From Flavobacteriales bacterium (GTDB lineage: Bacteria > Bacteroidota > Bacteroidia > Flavobacteriales > BACL11), in NCBI GenBank assembly GCA_002696275.1, contig NZRO01000025.1:9062-63955 (forward strand): DNA of 54,894 bases. Direction: 5' to 3'. The notes under the pieces are model-generated. The model searched no databases. It was not told where the DNA came from and saw nothing but the letters and a program-made list of their open reading frames with translations. The translations under genes and the position numbers were made by a program. Numbering within the stretch: the stretch's first letter is position 1; each line of letters opens with the position of its first letter. Shown in pieces: positions 31,799-41,350 of the stretch.

Positions 31799-32308
31799 AT
31801 GACTCCAAAAACTCCTTCAGAATCTAAAACAATTCAAACAGAAATTGTGCTTCCTAACGACACAAACAATTTAAATAATCTTATGGGGGGTAGGTTATTA
31901 CATTGGATGGATATTGTTGCAGCAGTTACTGCACAAAGACATTCTGGCAGAACTTGCGTCACCGCATCAGTTAACAATGTGTCTTTTGGTCATCCTATTC
32001 CACGAGCAAGCATTGTGACATTAGAAGCAAATATTTCTAGATCTTTCAACTCTTCCATGGAAATCATCATTGATGTTTGGACAGAAGATACTCAATCTGG
32101 AATTAAGACAAAATGCAATGAGGCTATTTATACATTTGTTGCTGTTGGCAACATGAATAAACCTACAGCAGTACCAGAAGTTAAACCTGAAACTGAAAAA
32201 GAGAAAGAACGATTTGAAGCAGCTCTTAGAAGAAAGCAGTTATCATTAATTTTAGCTGGAAAAATGAAAGCTAAAGACGCTACAGAGCTGAAAGCTTTAT
32301 TTAAATAA
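31799..32308 (+). CDS. Acyl-CoA thioesterase (hotdog fold)
   Basis: 'NNLNNLMGGRLLHWMDIVAAVTAQRHSGRTCVTASVNNVSFGHPI'. Confidence 0.9.
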   Translation: MTPKTPSESKTIQTEIVLPNDTNNLNNLMGGRLLHWMDIVAAVTAQRHSGRTCVTASVNNVSFGHPIPRASIVTLEANISRSFNSSMEIIIDVWTEDTQSGIKTKCNEAIYTFVAVGNMNKPTAVPEVKPETEKEKERFEAALRRKQLSLILAGKMKAKDATELKALFK

Positions 32309-33244
32309 AGACACATCTATATCTTTCATACATTTAAAATGTCCTTTAGGACATTTACTCTTTCCATGTCGATGACATGGTCTGCATTTGAGATTCTCTA
32401 TCTGTATAATTTTATTATTTTGATTTGGCAAATATGGAGTAAATCCCAATCGCGGATCTGTTCCTCCAAAAACTGAAATTATTTTCATTTTAAAAGCAGA
32501 TGCGATATGCATCATACCAGTATCATGAGTAATTAGGTATTTAGAGTTTTTTACAATATATGCTGACTGATTAATTGTAAAATGACCGCAAGTATTTATA
32601 ACATTATCACATTGTGCGGCAATTCTTTCGCCCCTTAGATAATCTTCTTTACCGCCTACTAATATTACTTGTTTATCTTGATTGTTGCATATCTTAATTA
32701 TCTTGTCCGTTGGCAATACCTTTGTAAAATGTGTACCTCCAATAGCAAACGAAACATATTCAGAATTATAAATACTTATATCTACTTTATCTTTCTCATC
32801 CAAGAAGAAGTCTAATCCTTCTCCATCTTGTTTTATTCCAAGAGGTTTTATAGAGTCATAATATCTATCAACAGTATGTTTATTACTCAGCATATCAACT
32901 CCAAATTTTACTAAAAGAAACTTTTTGAAGTTTTGCTTGTTATATGACAAATAATTATCTGCCACTGTTCTCAATTTAGAAGATCTTAAATTCTTGTGCA
33001 AATCAATAAGATAATTATATTTTTCATTCTTTAAGCTATCCAAAATCTCATTAGTTGAGCTATTAATGGAATATACCTTGTCAATATAAGGGTTGTTCTG
33101 TACAATAATTTTATAAATATCTTTAGTGATAAAATGTACTTCTGCTGAAAGCTCCTGTTTTAAACATCTTACTATTGGAGAACTAAGAACAATATCACCA
33201 ATAGAGCTAAATCTAACTACTAATATTTTTAATGATTTTTGCAC
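32297..33244 (-). CDS. Glycosyltransferase family 9 (heptosyltransferase-like), GTG start
   Basis: 'ILVVRFSSIGDIVLSSPIVRCLKQ', 'YLITHDTGMMHIASAFKMKIISVFGGTDPRLGFTPY'. Confidence 0.88.
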   Translation of the reverse strand: MQKSLKILVVRFSSIGDIVLSSPIVRCLKQELSAEVHFITKDIYKIIVQNNPYIDKVYSINSSTNEILDSLKNEKYNYLIDLHKNLRSSKLRTVADNYLSYNKQNFKKFLLVKFGVDMLSNKHTVDRYYDSIKPLGIKQDGEGLDFFLDEKDKVDISIYNSEYVSFAIGGTHFTKVLPTDKIIKICNNQDKQVILVGGKEDYLRGERIAAQCDNVINTCGHFTINQSAYIVKNSKYLITHDTGMMHIASAFKMKIISVFGGTDPRLGFTPYLPNQNNKIIQIENLKCRPCHRHGKSKCPKGHFKCMKDIDVSLFK

Positions 33245-33269
33245 GAGTGTAAAACTAAATAAATTATCC

Positions 33270-33277
33270 TAATTTTG
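33270..33277 (+). promoter_or_regulatory. -7 promoter box immediately before the tatD-like gene
   Basis: TAATTTTG, then CAGT, then ATG at 33282. Confidence 0.5.
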
Positions 33278-33281
33278 CAGT

Positions 33282-34055
33282 ATGAACTTTATAGATACTC
33301 ACACTCATCTTTATTCTAATAAATTTACAAACGATAGAAATGATGTTATTAATAACGCAATTCAATCAGGAGTTTTAAAAATGTTTCTTCCAAACATTAG
33401 TTCTGAATATACTAACTCTATGTTAGAATTGTGTAAAAAGTTTCCTGAAAATTGTTTCCCAATGATGGGCTTACATCCGTGTGATGTGAAAATCCAATCT
33501 ATGGAGAAAGAACTACTACATGTAGAGGAAATGCTACAAAAAGAAAAATTTATTGCTGTTGGAGAAATAGGATTAGATTTATACTGGGATAAAAGTACTT
33601 TAGATATACAAAAAGAATCATTCCGTTTTCAAATAGAATTAGCTAAAAAATACAAACTACCAATAGTAATTCATGTAAGAGATTCTTTCTCAGAAGCAAT
33701 TGAAATTGTTGAAGAATTAAACGATGAAAATTTAAGTGGAGTTTTTCATTGTTTTACTGGAGATAACGAACAAGCAAATAGAGTAATTGATTTACAAAAT
33801 TTTTTCCTTGGCATCGGTGGTGTATTGACATTTAAGAACTCAGGATTAGACAAAACAATCTCACAAATTGATATCAAACACCTCTTGTTAGAAACAGACG
33901 CTCCTTATTTAACTCCTTCTCCATACAGAGGAAAGAGGAATGAAAGTAAATATATTGTAAATATTGCTGAAAAACTTGCTGAAATCAAAGGTATAAGTAT
34001 TAATGAAGTTGGAGAACTAACAACTAAAAACGCAAGAAATTTATTTAAGTTATAA
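33282..34055 (+). CDS. TatD family metal-dependent hydrolase/DNase
   Basis: 'FIDTHTHLYSNKF', 'AVGEIGLDLYWDKS', 'GVFHCFTGD', 'LLETDAPYLTPSPYRGKRNES'. Confidence 0.94.
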   Translation: MNFIDTHTHLYSNKFTNDRNDVINNAIQSGVLKMFLPNISSEYTNSMLELCKKFPENCFPMMGLHPCDVKIQSMEKELLHVEEMLQKEKFIAVGEIGLDLYWDKSTLDIQKESFRFQIELAKKYKLPIVIHVRDSFSEAIEIVEELNDENLSGVFHCFTGDNEQANRVIDLQNFFLGIGGVLTFKNSGLDKTISQIDIKHLLLETDAPYLTPSPYRGKRNESKYIVNIAEKLAEIKGISINEVGELTTKNARNLFKL

Positions 34056-35053
34056 TGAAAAATGTATTACTAATATATACTGGAGGAACAATTGGAATGC
34101 AAAAAGAGAAAGAATCTAGTTCTTTAAAACCTGTTGATTTTAAAAAGCTTACTTCTTCTCTTCCTGAACTTCAAAATCTAGAACTTAGAGTGCACCATAC
34201 ATCATTAAAAAAGGTTATTGATTCCTCTAATATGGATAAAAATTATTGGAGGGAGATTGCTGAAATTATACAATTACATTACGAATCAATGGATGGTTTT
34301 GTAGTTCTACATGGATCAGACACTATGGCATACACCGCCTCTGCTCTAAGCTTTATGATAGAAGGATTGAATAAAGCAATTGTTTTTACTGGAAGTCAAA
34401 TTCCAATAGGATCCCGAAGAACCGACGCAAAAGAAAATCTTATTACTTCAATTGAAATAGCTGTTAGTGGGAAAATAACAGAAGTATGTATTTATTTCGA
34501 AAACAAATTACTAAGAGGGAATAGAACAGTAAAAGTAAACTCAGAACAATTTGAAGCCTTTGATTCCCCTAATTATCCTCCACTTGCAGATGTTGGAATA
34601 AGCATAAAATATGACGATAATAATTTGCTTAAATCTGACAAATTAGACTTAAAAATTAACACTAATTTTTCAGATGATGTAGCTATTTTAAAACTTTTTC
34701 CTGGAATTACTAAAAAAGTAGTTTCAGCAATATTAGGATCTTCAAATAATATTATTTTAGAAACATTTGGAGCGGGAAATGCAACTAATAAAAAATGGTT
34801 TATTAATTTATTAAAAGTTACAATAGAAAAAGGAGTTTTTATTGTTAATTGTAGTCAATGTTTAACAGGATTAGTAAAACAAGGAGAGTATGAAACTAGT
34901 TCCGATTTAAATAAAATTGGTGTAGTTAGTTCAAAAGATATGACAACAGAATCTGCAATTACTAAGCTAATGTATTTAGATGGAATATGCTCAAGTTTGG
35001 AAGAAAAGAAAGATCTTTTTATAAAATCATTGAGAGGAGAAATTAGCAACTAA
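34055..35053 (+). CDS. ansA: Type I asparaginase
   Basis: 'LLIYTGGTIGM', 'GFVVLHGSDTMAYTASALSFMIEG', 'VFTGSQIPIGSRRTDAKENL'. Confidence 0.93.
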   Translation: MKNVLLIYTGGTIGMQKEKESSSLKPVDFKKLTSSLPELQNLELRVHHTSLKKVIDSSNMDKNYWREIAEIIQLHYESMDGFVVLHGSDTMAYTASALSFMIEGLNKAIVFTGSQIPIGSRRTDAKENLITSIEIAVSGKITEVCIYFENKLLRGNRTVKVNSEQFEAFDSPNYPPLADVGISIKYDDNNLLKSDKLDLKINTNFSDDVAILKLFPGITKKVVSAILGSSNNIILETFGAGNATNKKWFINLLKVTIEKGVFIVNCSQCLTGLVKQGEYETSSDLNKIGVVSSKDMTTESAITKLMYLDGICSSLEEKKDLFIKSLRGEISN

Positions 35054-35060
35054 TTTTTTT

Positions 35061-35068
35061 TAGATTTG
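35061..35068 (+). promoter_or_regulatory. -7 promoter box for tRNA-Ser
   Basis: TAGATTTG (TAnnTTTG) 10 nt before the mature tRNA 5' end. Confidence 0.5.
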
Positions 35069-35078
35069 CGAAAATTTT

Positions 35079-35165
35079 GGTGAGGTGGCCGAGTGGCTTA
35101 AGGCGCACGCTTGGAAAGCGTGTAAACGGGAAATCGTTTCGGGGGTTCGAATCCCTTCCTCACCG
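35079..35165 (+). tRNA. tRNA-Ser (anticodon GGA)
   Basis: Acceptor GGTGAGG...CCTCACC+G, anticodon arm CACGC-TTGGAAA-GCGTG, long variable arm, T arm GGGGGTTCGAATCCC; CCA not encoded. Confidence 0.95.
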
Positions 35166-35250
35166 CATATAATTCCTCTATTATATCTGGTAAAATAGAG
35201 TATGATTTTTTACCATTTTTACTATATTTCTTGTCCGTAGAGTTTTGTAG

Positions 35251-35763
35251 TTAATCTTTTTTTGCAGTGTTAGGTTTTTCATACACATAAAACTTTTTAA
35301 CTTTTCCATCAACAATCCAAGCGTCATGAATTTGAGAAACTTTAACTTTATTTGAGTCCACGATTAAAGTTAATTCATGACATGAAGTAACATATTGTTT
35401 TAATGTGTCATTTTCTGTTAATTTGTTAGCAATCATGTAATAAGTGCTCCAGTTTGGATTATTCTCATCAAACCACTTACTCAGGAACTCTATATGCTCT
35501 TCAGAACTATTAAACTCTCCACCAGGTGTTAAAATTTTAATATCTTCATGATTTAAATTTTTAATTGTCTCTAAATCTTTATTGTTGTGAGCTGTTACAT
35601 ATCTTTCCCAGACTTCAATTGTTGACAAATCTCCAGCGTTTAGAGGTACTCTTTCTCCACTTTTTAGAATTTCATATCCAATTTTTATGTCCTGATTTTT
35701 CTTTGAACCAGATCCACAAGAAGCGAATAAAAGACCAATAGCTATATATAATATTTTTTTCAT
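35251..35763 (-). CDS. Lipoprotein with nuclear transport factor 2/SnoaL-like fold (putative)
   Basis: Lipobox 'IAIGLLFASCGSGS'; 'WERYVTAHNNKDLETIKNLNHEDIKILTPGGEF' resembles NTF2-like proteins. Confidence 0.65.
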   Translation of the reverse strand: MKKILYIAIGLLFASCGSGSKKNQDIKIGYEILKSGERVPLNAGDLSTIEVWERYVTAHNNKDLETIKNLNHEDIKILTPGGEFNSSEEHIEFLSKWFDENNPNWSTYYMIANKLTENDTLKQYVTSCHELTLIVDSNKVKVSQIHDAWIVDGKVKKFYVYEKPNTAKKD

Positions 35764-35814
35764 TTAATTAATTTTTTCATTATCTTGTTTTAATAAGAGT
35801 AAACATATTCAAAA

Positions 35815-36261
35815 TTACTTTAAAATTTGTTCTGTATGTTCTTTAGTTTTTACCTTGGTAATGATGTCTTCTATTACCCCATTTTCATCTATTATAAAAG
35901 TTGTACGCATTATTCCCATATACTCCTTACCCATAAACTTTTTAGGACCCCATACTCCAAAAGAATTTAGCACTTCTTTTCTTTCATCTGAAATAAGCGG
36001 AAAAGGCAAATCGTATTTTTCAATAAATTTTTGGTGTTTTTCAGGGCTATCAGCAGAACATCCGATTACTATGTAACCATTATCTAGAAATTGCTGATAA
36101 TTATCTCTCAAATTACATGACTGAGCAGTACAACCTGGAGTCATGTCTTTTGGATAGAAGTATAAAATAATTTTTTTTCCAAGAAATTGTTTTAACGTTA
36201 TCTTTTCTCTATTTTGATCAATAGAGTTTATTTCTGGTGCTTTGTCTCCAATTTTTATCAT
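35815..36261 (-). CDS. bcp: Thioredoxin-dependent peroxiredoxin, BCP type
   Basis: 'ILYFYPKDMTPGCTAQSCNLRDNYQQF', 'VIGCSADSPEKHQKFIEKYDLPFPLISD'. Confidence 0.95.
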   Translation of the reverse strand: MIKIGDKAPEINSIDQNREKITLKQFLGKKIILYFYPKDMTPGCTAQSCNLRDNYQQFLDNGYIVIGCSADSPEKHQKFIEKYDLPFPLISDERKEVLNSFGVWGPKKFMGKEYMGIMRTTFIIDENGVIEDIITKVKTKEHTEQILK

Positions 36262-36263
36262 AA

Positions 36264-37421
36264 TTATAGTGTTCCTCTTTTTTCTTGTTCTCTTTCTATT
36301 GCTTCAAATAATGCTTTAAAATTACCCGCTCCAAATCCCTTTGCACCCATTCTTTGAATGATTTCAAAAAACAGTGTAGGTCTATCTTGTAAAGGTTTAG
36401 TAAATATTTGTAATAAATATCCTTCTTCATCAGCATCAATTAAAATTCCAAGTTTTTTTAAAGTGTTTATATCTTCTTTTAGTTCATGATTATGTTCCTG
36501 AAGTCTTAAAGGGACAGCTTTATAATATTCATCTGGTGGAACTGATAGAAATTCTATTCCTCTGTTTCGTAATTCACTTACTGTAGTAATTATATCATCT
36601 GTAGCAACAGCAATATGTTGAACTCCTGAACCTTCATAAAAATCTAAATATTCTTCAATTTGTGATTTCCTTTTACCTTCCGCTGGCTCATTTATTGGAA
36701 ATTTTATACGCCCATTTCCATTGCTCATGACCTTACTCATTAAAGCTGAATATTCTGTAGTTATTTGTTTATCATCAAAAGATAAAAAATTAACAAAACC
36801 CATTATGTCTTCATAATATTTTACCCATTTATCCATTTGATTCCACCCCACATTACCAACCATGTGGTCAATATATTTAAGACCTGTTGATGTTGGGTTA
36901 TATTCAGATTTCCATCCTTCATATCCAGGAAGAAAAACACCTTTATAATTTTTTCTCTCAACAAAGATATGTACAGTTTCTCCATAAGTATAAATTCCTG
37001 ATCTTGTCACCTCGCCATACTCATCTTTCTCAGTTGTAGGTTCCATATATGATTTAGCTCCCCTACTCGTTGTTTCTTCCCAAGATTTTGTTGCATCATC
37101 CACCCATAAAGCGATTACTTTAACACCATCTCCATGTTTTTTTATATGATCATTAACAGTCGATTTTGAGTTTAAAGGAGTAGTCAAAACAATTTTGATT
37201 TTTTCCTGAATCAACACATAAGAAGTTACATCTTTACTTCCTGTTTCAAGCCCCTTGTAAGCAAATGATTGAAAACCAAAAGCGGTTTTAAAATAGTAAG
37301 CTGATTGTTTTGCATTACCGACATAGAGCTCTACATAATCTGTGCCAAGAAGTGGTAAGAAATCTTGTGCTTCTTTAAATATTTTTTCTATATTTTGTTC
37401 ATTATTTTTTATTTCACTCAT
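36264..37421 (-). CDS. hppD: 4-hydroxyphenylpyruvate dioxygenase
   Basis: 'DYVELYVGNAKQSAYYFKTAFGFQ', 'YIDHMVGNVGWNQMDKWVKYYEDIMGF', 'GSGVQHIAVATDDII', 'LLQIFTKPLQDRPTLFFEIIQRMGAKGFGAGNFKALFEAIEREQ'. Confidence 0.96.
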   Translation of the reverse strand: MSEIKNNEQNIEKIFKEAQDFLPLLGTDYVELYVGNAKQSAYYFKTAFGFQSFAYKGLETGSKDVTSYVLIQEKIKIVLTTPLNSKSTVNDHIKKHGDGVKVIALWVDDATKSWEETTSRGAKSYMEPTTEKDEYGEVTRSGIYTYGETVHIFVERKNYKGVFLPGYEGWKSEYNPTSTGLKYIDHMVGNVGWNQMDKWVKYYEDIMGFVNFLSFDDKQITTEYSALMSKVMSNGNGRIKFPINEPAEGKRKSQIEEYLDFYEGSGVQHIAVATDDIITTVSELRNRGIEFLSVPPDEYYKAVPLRLQEHNHELKEDINTLKKLGILIDADEEGYLLQIFTKPLQDRPTLFFEIIQRMGAKGFGAGNFKALFEAIEREQEKRGTL

Positions 37422-37433
37422 AAATTTTATAAA

Positions 37434-38588
37434 TTATATCCATGATTTATGATAACTGCCATCTGACAAATCTATTGCGTTCTTTGTAATCTTTAATGGA
37501 GCAAAAGTATCAACCATGACAGCTAATTCATCAGTTTTTGTTTGTCCAATACTCCTTTCCGCAGCTCCTGGGTGTGGTCCATGAGGAATTCCCGCTGGGT
37601 GTAAAGAAATGTAACCTTCCTCAACATGATTCCTGCTCATAAAATCTCCATCTACATAATATAACACTTCATCCGAATCAATATTAGAATGATTATATGG
37701 TGCCGGGATAGATTCTGGATGATAATCATATAATCTAGGACAGAAAGAGCAGATTACAAATCTATCTGTTTCAAAAGTTTGGTGCACTGGAGGCGGCTGA
37801 TGAACCCTACCTGTAATAGGCTCAAAATCATGAATAGAAAAGGCATAAGGAAAATTATATCCGTCACATCCAACAACATCAAATGGATGTGAAGCATATA
37901 CATACTCATGAATCATTTGTTCTTTCTTAATTTTTATCAAAAAATCTCCCTTTACATCATGAGTTTCTAATTCTTCTGGGAATCTTAAATCCCTTTCACA
38001 ATATGGGGAGTGCTCTAACAGCTGACCGAAATAATTTCTATATCTCTTTGGTGTATAAACTGGAGTGTAAGATTCTACAATAAACAATCTATTTTCAGGT
38101 GTATCAAACTTCATGGTATAAATCATTCCTCTAGGAATGACTAAATAATCACCTTCTTTAAAATTAATGTTTCCGACAAATGATCTAAGCGTACCTGTAC
38201 CTTTATGGACAAAAATCACCTCATCTCCGTCCGTATTTTTATAAAAATAATCTTCTTCCAAATTAGTAGGAGCTGAAAGTAAAATATTTACATCATTATT
38301 AATTAATATCGACACTCTACTCTTTAACTGATCTGCTAACTTAGGAGTGTTAAAACCCTTAAGTAAATAAGATTTTAAATTTTTCTCCACTGCAATTTCA
38401 GGTGCAACTGAATAAGAAGATAAGATTTCCTTAACTTGAGTAGGTCTGTACAAATGATATAACAATGATGACATACCATCAAATCCGATAGTACCAAATA
38501 ATTCTTCATAATGGATATTGCCATCTTCTTTTCTGAAAGCAGTATGTCTTTTATGTGGTATTTTACCTAATTGATGATATCTTGGCAT
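37434..38588 (-). CDS. hmgA: Homogentisate 1,2-dioxygenase
   Basis: 'MPRYHQLGKIPHKRHTAFR', 'PVHQTFETDRFVICSFCPRLYDYHPESIPAPYNHSNIDSDEVLYYVDGDF', 'LHPAGIPHGPHPG'. Start set to MPRYHQ, not the track's upstream start at 38648. Confidence 0.94.
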   Translation of the reverse strand: MPRYHQLGKIPHKRHTAFRKEDGNIHYEELFGTIGFDGMSSLLYHLYRPTQVKEILSSYSVAPEIAVEKNLKSYLLKGFNTPKLADQLKSRVSILINNDVNILLSAPTNLEEDYFYKNTDGDEVIFVHKGTGTLRSFVGNINFKEGDYLVIPRGMIYTMKFDTPENRLFIVESYTPVYTPKRYRNYFGQLLEHSPYCERDLRFPEELETHDVKGDFLIKIKKEQMIHEYVYASHPFDVVGCDGYNFPYAFSIHDFEPITGRVHQPPPVHQTFETDRFVICSFCPRLYDYHPESIPAPYNHSNIDSDEVLYYVDGDFMSRNHVEEGYISLHPAGIPHGPHPGAAERSIGQTKTDELAVMVDTFAPLKITKNAIDLSDGSYHKSWI

Positions 38589-38683
38589 GTTGTTATTTTT
38601 ATGCAAATATAAAATATAAAAACATAAACAGAGTAAGATTTTTATCATCCCTAAAATAAAAATGATAATTTTGCCTAAACCAA

Positions 38684-39661
38684 ATGAAACTACTTACTTA
38701 CAAAATAGATAAATTAGAAGCTAATCAGATTGGAGTTCTGCAAGATAGATTAGTTTACAACTTAAATAATTGTTTTGGAGATATCTCTATAGTTGACTTA
38801 ATACAGATTGAAAATTATAAAGATAAAGTAGCTTCTTTTATTTGTAATAAAGATTGTTTAAAACACGATATTGAAAACTTACAAATTTTACCAACTATTC
38901 CAAAACCAAATTCATTTAGAGACGCCTACGCGTTTCGACAACATGTAAAAACATCAAGAAAAAACAGAGGAGTAGAAATGATTCCTGAATTTGATGAATT
39001 CCCTGTATTCTACTTTTCAAATCATAACGCTATGTTTGGAGATGGACAGGAAATAGAGCTTATGTCTGATCATTTTGAACAACTAGATTACGAATTAGAA
39101 TTTGCAATAATTATAGGGAAAAGAGGTAAAAATATCTTAGCAAAAGAAGCAGATAACTATATTGCAGGATTCTGTATTCTAAATGATTTAAGCGCCAGAA
39201 GGTTGCAAATGGAAGAGATGAAATTAAATTTAGGACCCGCAAAAGGAAAAGATTTTGCTAATATAATTGGTCCTTATTTAGTAACTCCTGACGAGCTAGA
39301 ATCTAGAAGTATTGACACACCAAATGGGAAGAAATACGATTTAAAAATGAGTTGTTTTGTGAATGGAGAATTACTTTCTGAGGGAAATGCAAAAGATATG
39401 AATTGGACTTTTGCAGAAATTATAGAAAGAGCTTCATATGGAGTAGAACTTTTCCCCGGAGATGTAATTGGGTCTGGCACTGTTGGAACAGGATGTTTAT
39501 TAGAGTTAAATGGTACAGGTAAAAGAAATAACCCAGAGTATAAAGAACGATGGGTTAAAGAAAATGATGAGATAGAAATGCAAATTGATGGACTAGGAAA
39601 ACTCACCAATAAAATTATAAAATCTGTAAGTAATCATTCTATATTAAAACTTAAAAAATGA
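38684..39661 (+). CDS. Fumarylacetoacetate hydrolase family protein
   Basis: 'FRDAYAFRQHVKTSRKNRG', 'DYELEFAIIIGKRGKNI', 'GFCILNDLSARRLQMEEMKLNLGPAKGKDFAN', 'GDVIGSGTVGTGCLLELNG'. Confidence 0.93.
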   Translation: MKLLTYKIDKLEANQIGVLQDRLVYNLNNCFGDISIVDLIQIENYKDKVASFICNKDCLKHDIENLQILPTIPKPNSFRDAYAFRQHVKTSRKNRGVEMIPEFDEFPVFYFSNHNAMFGDGQEIELMSDHFEQLDYELEFAIIIGKRGKNILAKEADNYIAGFCILNDLSARRLQMEEMKLNLGPAKGKDFANIIGPYLVTPDELESRSIDTPNGKKYDLKMSCFVNGELLSEGNAKDMNWTFAEIIERASYGVELFPGDVIGSGTVGTGCLLELNGTGKRNNPEYKERWVKENDEIEMQIDGLGKLTNKIIKSVSNHSILKLKK

Positions 39662-40491
39662 TAAAAACAATAGATGTAAAATCCGGAGAAACAGCTGGTT
39701 TGTACCAATATCTTTCTTCTGCAATTACACCACGACCTATAGCATTTGTTAGCACTATTGATAAATCTGGAAACAAAAACTTAAGTCCTTTTTCCTTTTT
39801 TAATGTTTTCTCTGTAAATCCTCCTATTTTAGTTTTTTCTCCCGTTAGAAGAATGAGAAACAATACTTCAAAACACACCTTGGACAATGTATTACAATTA
39901 AAAGAATGTGTTATTTCTTTAGTTACTGAAGATATTGCTCAACAAGTTTCTTTATCTTCTTGTGATTTTGATTCGGAAACAAATGAGTTTGAAAAAGCTG
40001 GATTTACAGAGATAAAATCGGATTTAGTTAGTCCTCCAAGAGTAAAAGAATCTCCAATAAATTTTGAATGTAAGATAAATGAAGTTATTCCTTTAGGGGA
40101 AGAAGGAGGGGCTGGTAGCTTGGTGCTGTGTGAGGTTTTAAAAATACATATTGATGAAACTGTTTTAGACAAAAATAATGCGATAGATCCACTAAAGCTA
40201 AATATAGTAAGTAGATTAGGATCAAATTGGTATGGAAGAACTACAAAGGATTCCCTATATGAAATTGCTAAGCCAATCTCCAGAATAGGTATGGGTTTTG
40301 ATAATTTGCCAGAAAAAATTCGAAATTCTAAAATATTAACTGGAAATGAATTAGCCATTTTAGCTTCTGCTGAAAGTATTCCTCAAAAAATTAGTCCTGA
40401 AAATAATTTAAGTTCTTTTGAAAAACACACTATAGCTAAACAATTATTGTTAGATGGAAAATATGAGGAGGCTTGGCAAATTTTGCTTTGA
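39658..40491 (+). CDS. Flavin reductase-like (FMN-binding split barrel) family protein
   Basis: 'SSAITPRPIAFVSTIDKSGNKNLSPFSFFNVFSVNPPILVFSP', 'ESPINFECKINEVIPLG'. Confidence 0.9.
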   Translation: MIKTIDVKSGETAGLYQYLSSAITPRPIAFVSTIDKSGNKNLSPFSFFNVFSVNPPILVFSPVRRMRNNTSKHTLDNVLQLKECVISLVTEDIAQQVSLSSCDFDSETNEFEKAGFTEIKSDLVSPPRVKESPINFECKINEVIPLGEEGGAGSLVLCEVLKIHIDETVLDKNNAIDPLKLNIVSRLGSNWYGRTTKDSLYEIAKPISRIGMGFDNLPEKIRNSKILTGNELAILASAESIPQKISPENNLSSFEKHTIAKQLLLDGKYEEAWQILL

Positions 40492-40493
40492 TT

Positions 40494-41318
40494 ATGATAA
40501 TAGAATTCATAAAAAATATTCTTTTCCATTTTAAAAAAAACAAATATACATTCTCTCCTGTTTTTATAATTGGATGCGGTCGTTCTGGCACTACTATACT
40601 TGGAAGAACATTGTCAAATCATCCTAAAATTAAATATTTAAATGAGAGAAGGGATTTATGGCACAAAATTTATCCAGAATTTAATATTTGGGAAGAAAAT
40701 GTTATGAATTCAAAACTATATGCTAATGAAAAAGATTATTGTAAAGAGAAATCTTCTAAATTAAGAAATCTCTTTTTTAAAGAGCAGGTGTTAGGTAACG
40801 CAACAATTCTTCTAGAAAAATTACCAATTAATAATTTTCGACTAAAATTTTTACAAAAATGTTTTCCAAAAGCAAAATACATCTATTTAACCAGAAACGG
40901 ATTAGAGGTAAGTAGATCCATTGAAAAAAGAATACAGAAAAACAACTGGTACACTGGAAATAAATTTAGATTGTTACAACAACATTTTAAAGACAAAATA
41001 AATATTCTGTCTGATCAACAAAAGGGTATGTGGGAATGGAAATTATCTATGGATCAAAGTGATGTGTTTTTTCAGAAATTAAATAGAGAGAAATTTATCC
41101 ACCTATCTTATCAAGATTTTATCGAAAACACTGAAGATTTTCTAAGAAAAATTTTTGAATTTATAGAACTTGAAATTAATGATGAATTTTTAGAAATAAT
41201 TTCGCAGAACATTAAAAGAAAAAACAATGCTGTTACTAACACAACGGATAAAAAAATATTAGAAATTGGGGGGGAAATATTAAAACAAACAATAAATAAT
41301 AGCTATCCCACTTTTTAG
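40494..41318 (+). CDS. Sulfotransferase family protein
   Basis: 5'-PSB-like P-loop 'PVFIIGCGRSGTTILGRTLSNHPKI', 'KYIYLTRNGLEVSRSIEKR'. Start moved to the in-frame ATG at 40494. Confidence 0.82.
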   Translation: MIIEFIKNILFHFKKNKYTFSPVFIIGCGRSGTTILGRTLSNHPKIKYLNERRDLWHKIYPEFNIWEENVMNSKLYANEKDYCKEKSSKLRNLFFKEQVLGNATILLEKLPINNFRLKFLQKCFPKAKYIYLTRNGLEVSRSIEKRIQKNNWYTGNKFRLLQQHFKDKINILSDQQKGMWEWKLSMDQSDVFFQKLNREKFIHLSYQDFIENTEDFLRKIFEFIELEINDEFLEIISQNIKRKNNAVTNTTDKKILEIGGEILKQTINNSYPTF

Positions 41319-41350
41319 TATATTAGCACACTAATTTAAAAACTACAAAT

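Noticed and set aside
39939-40358. 139-aa minus-strand ORF opposite the flavin reductase-like gene
   Set aside because: Shadow ORF; no independent evidence.
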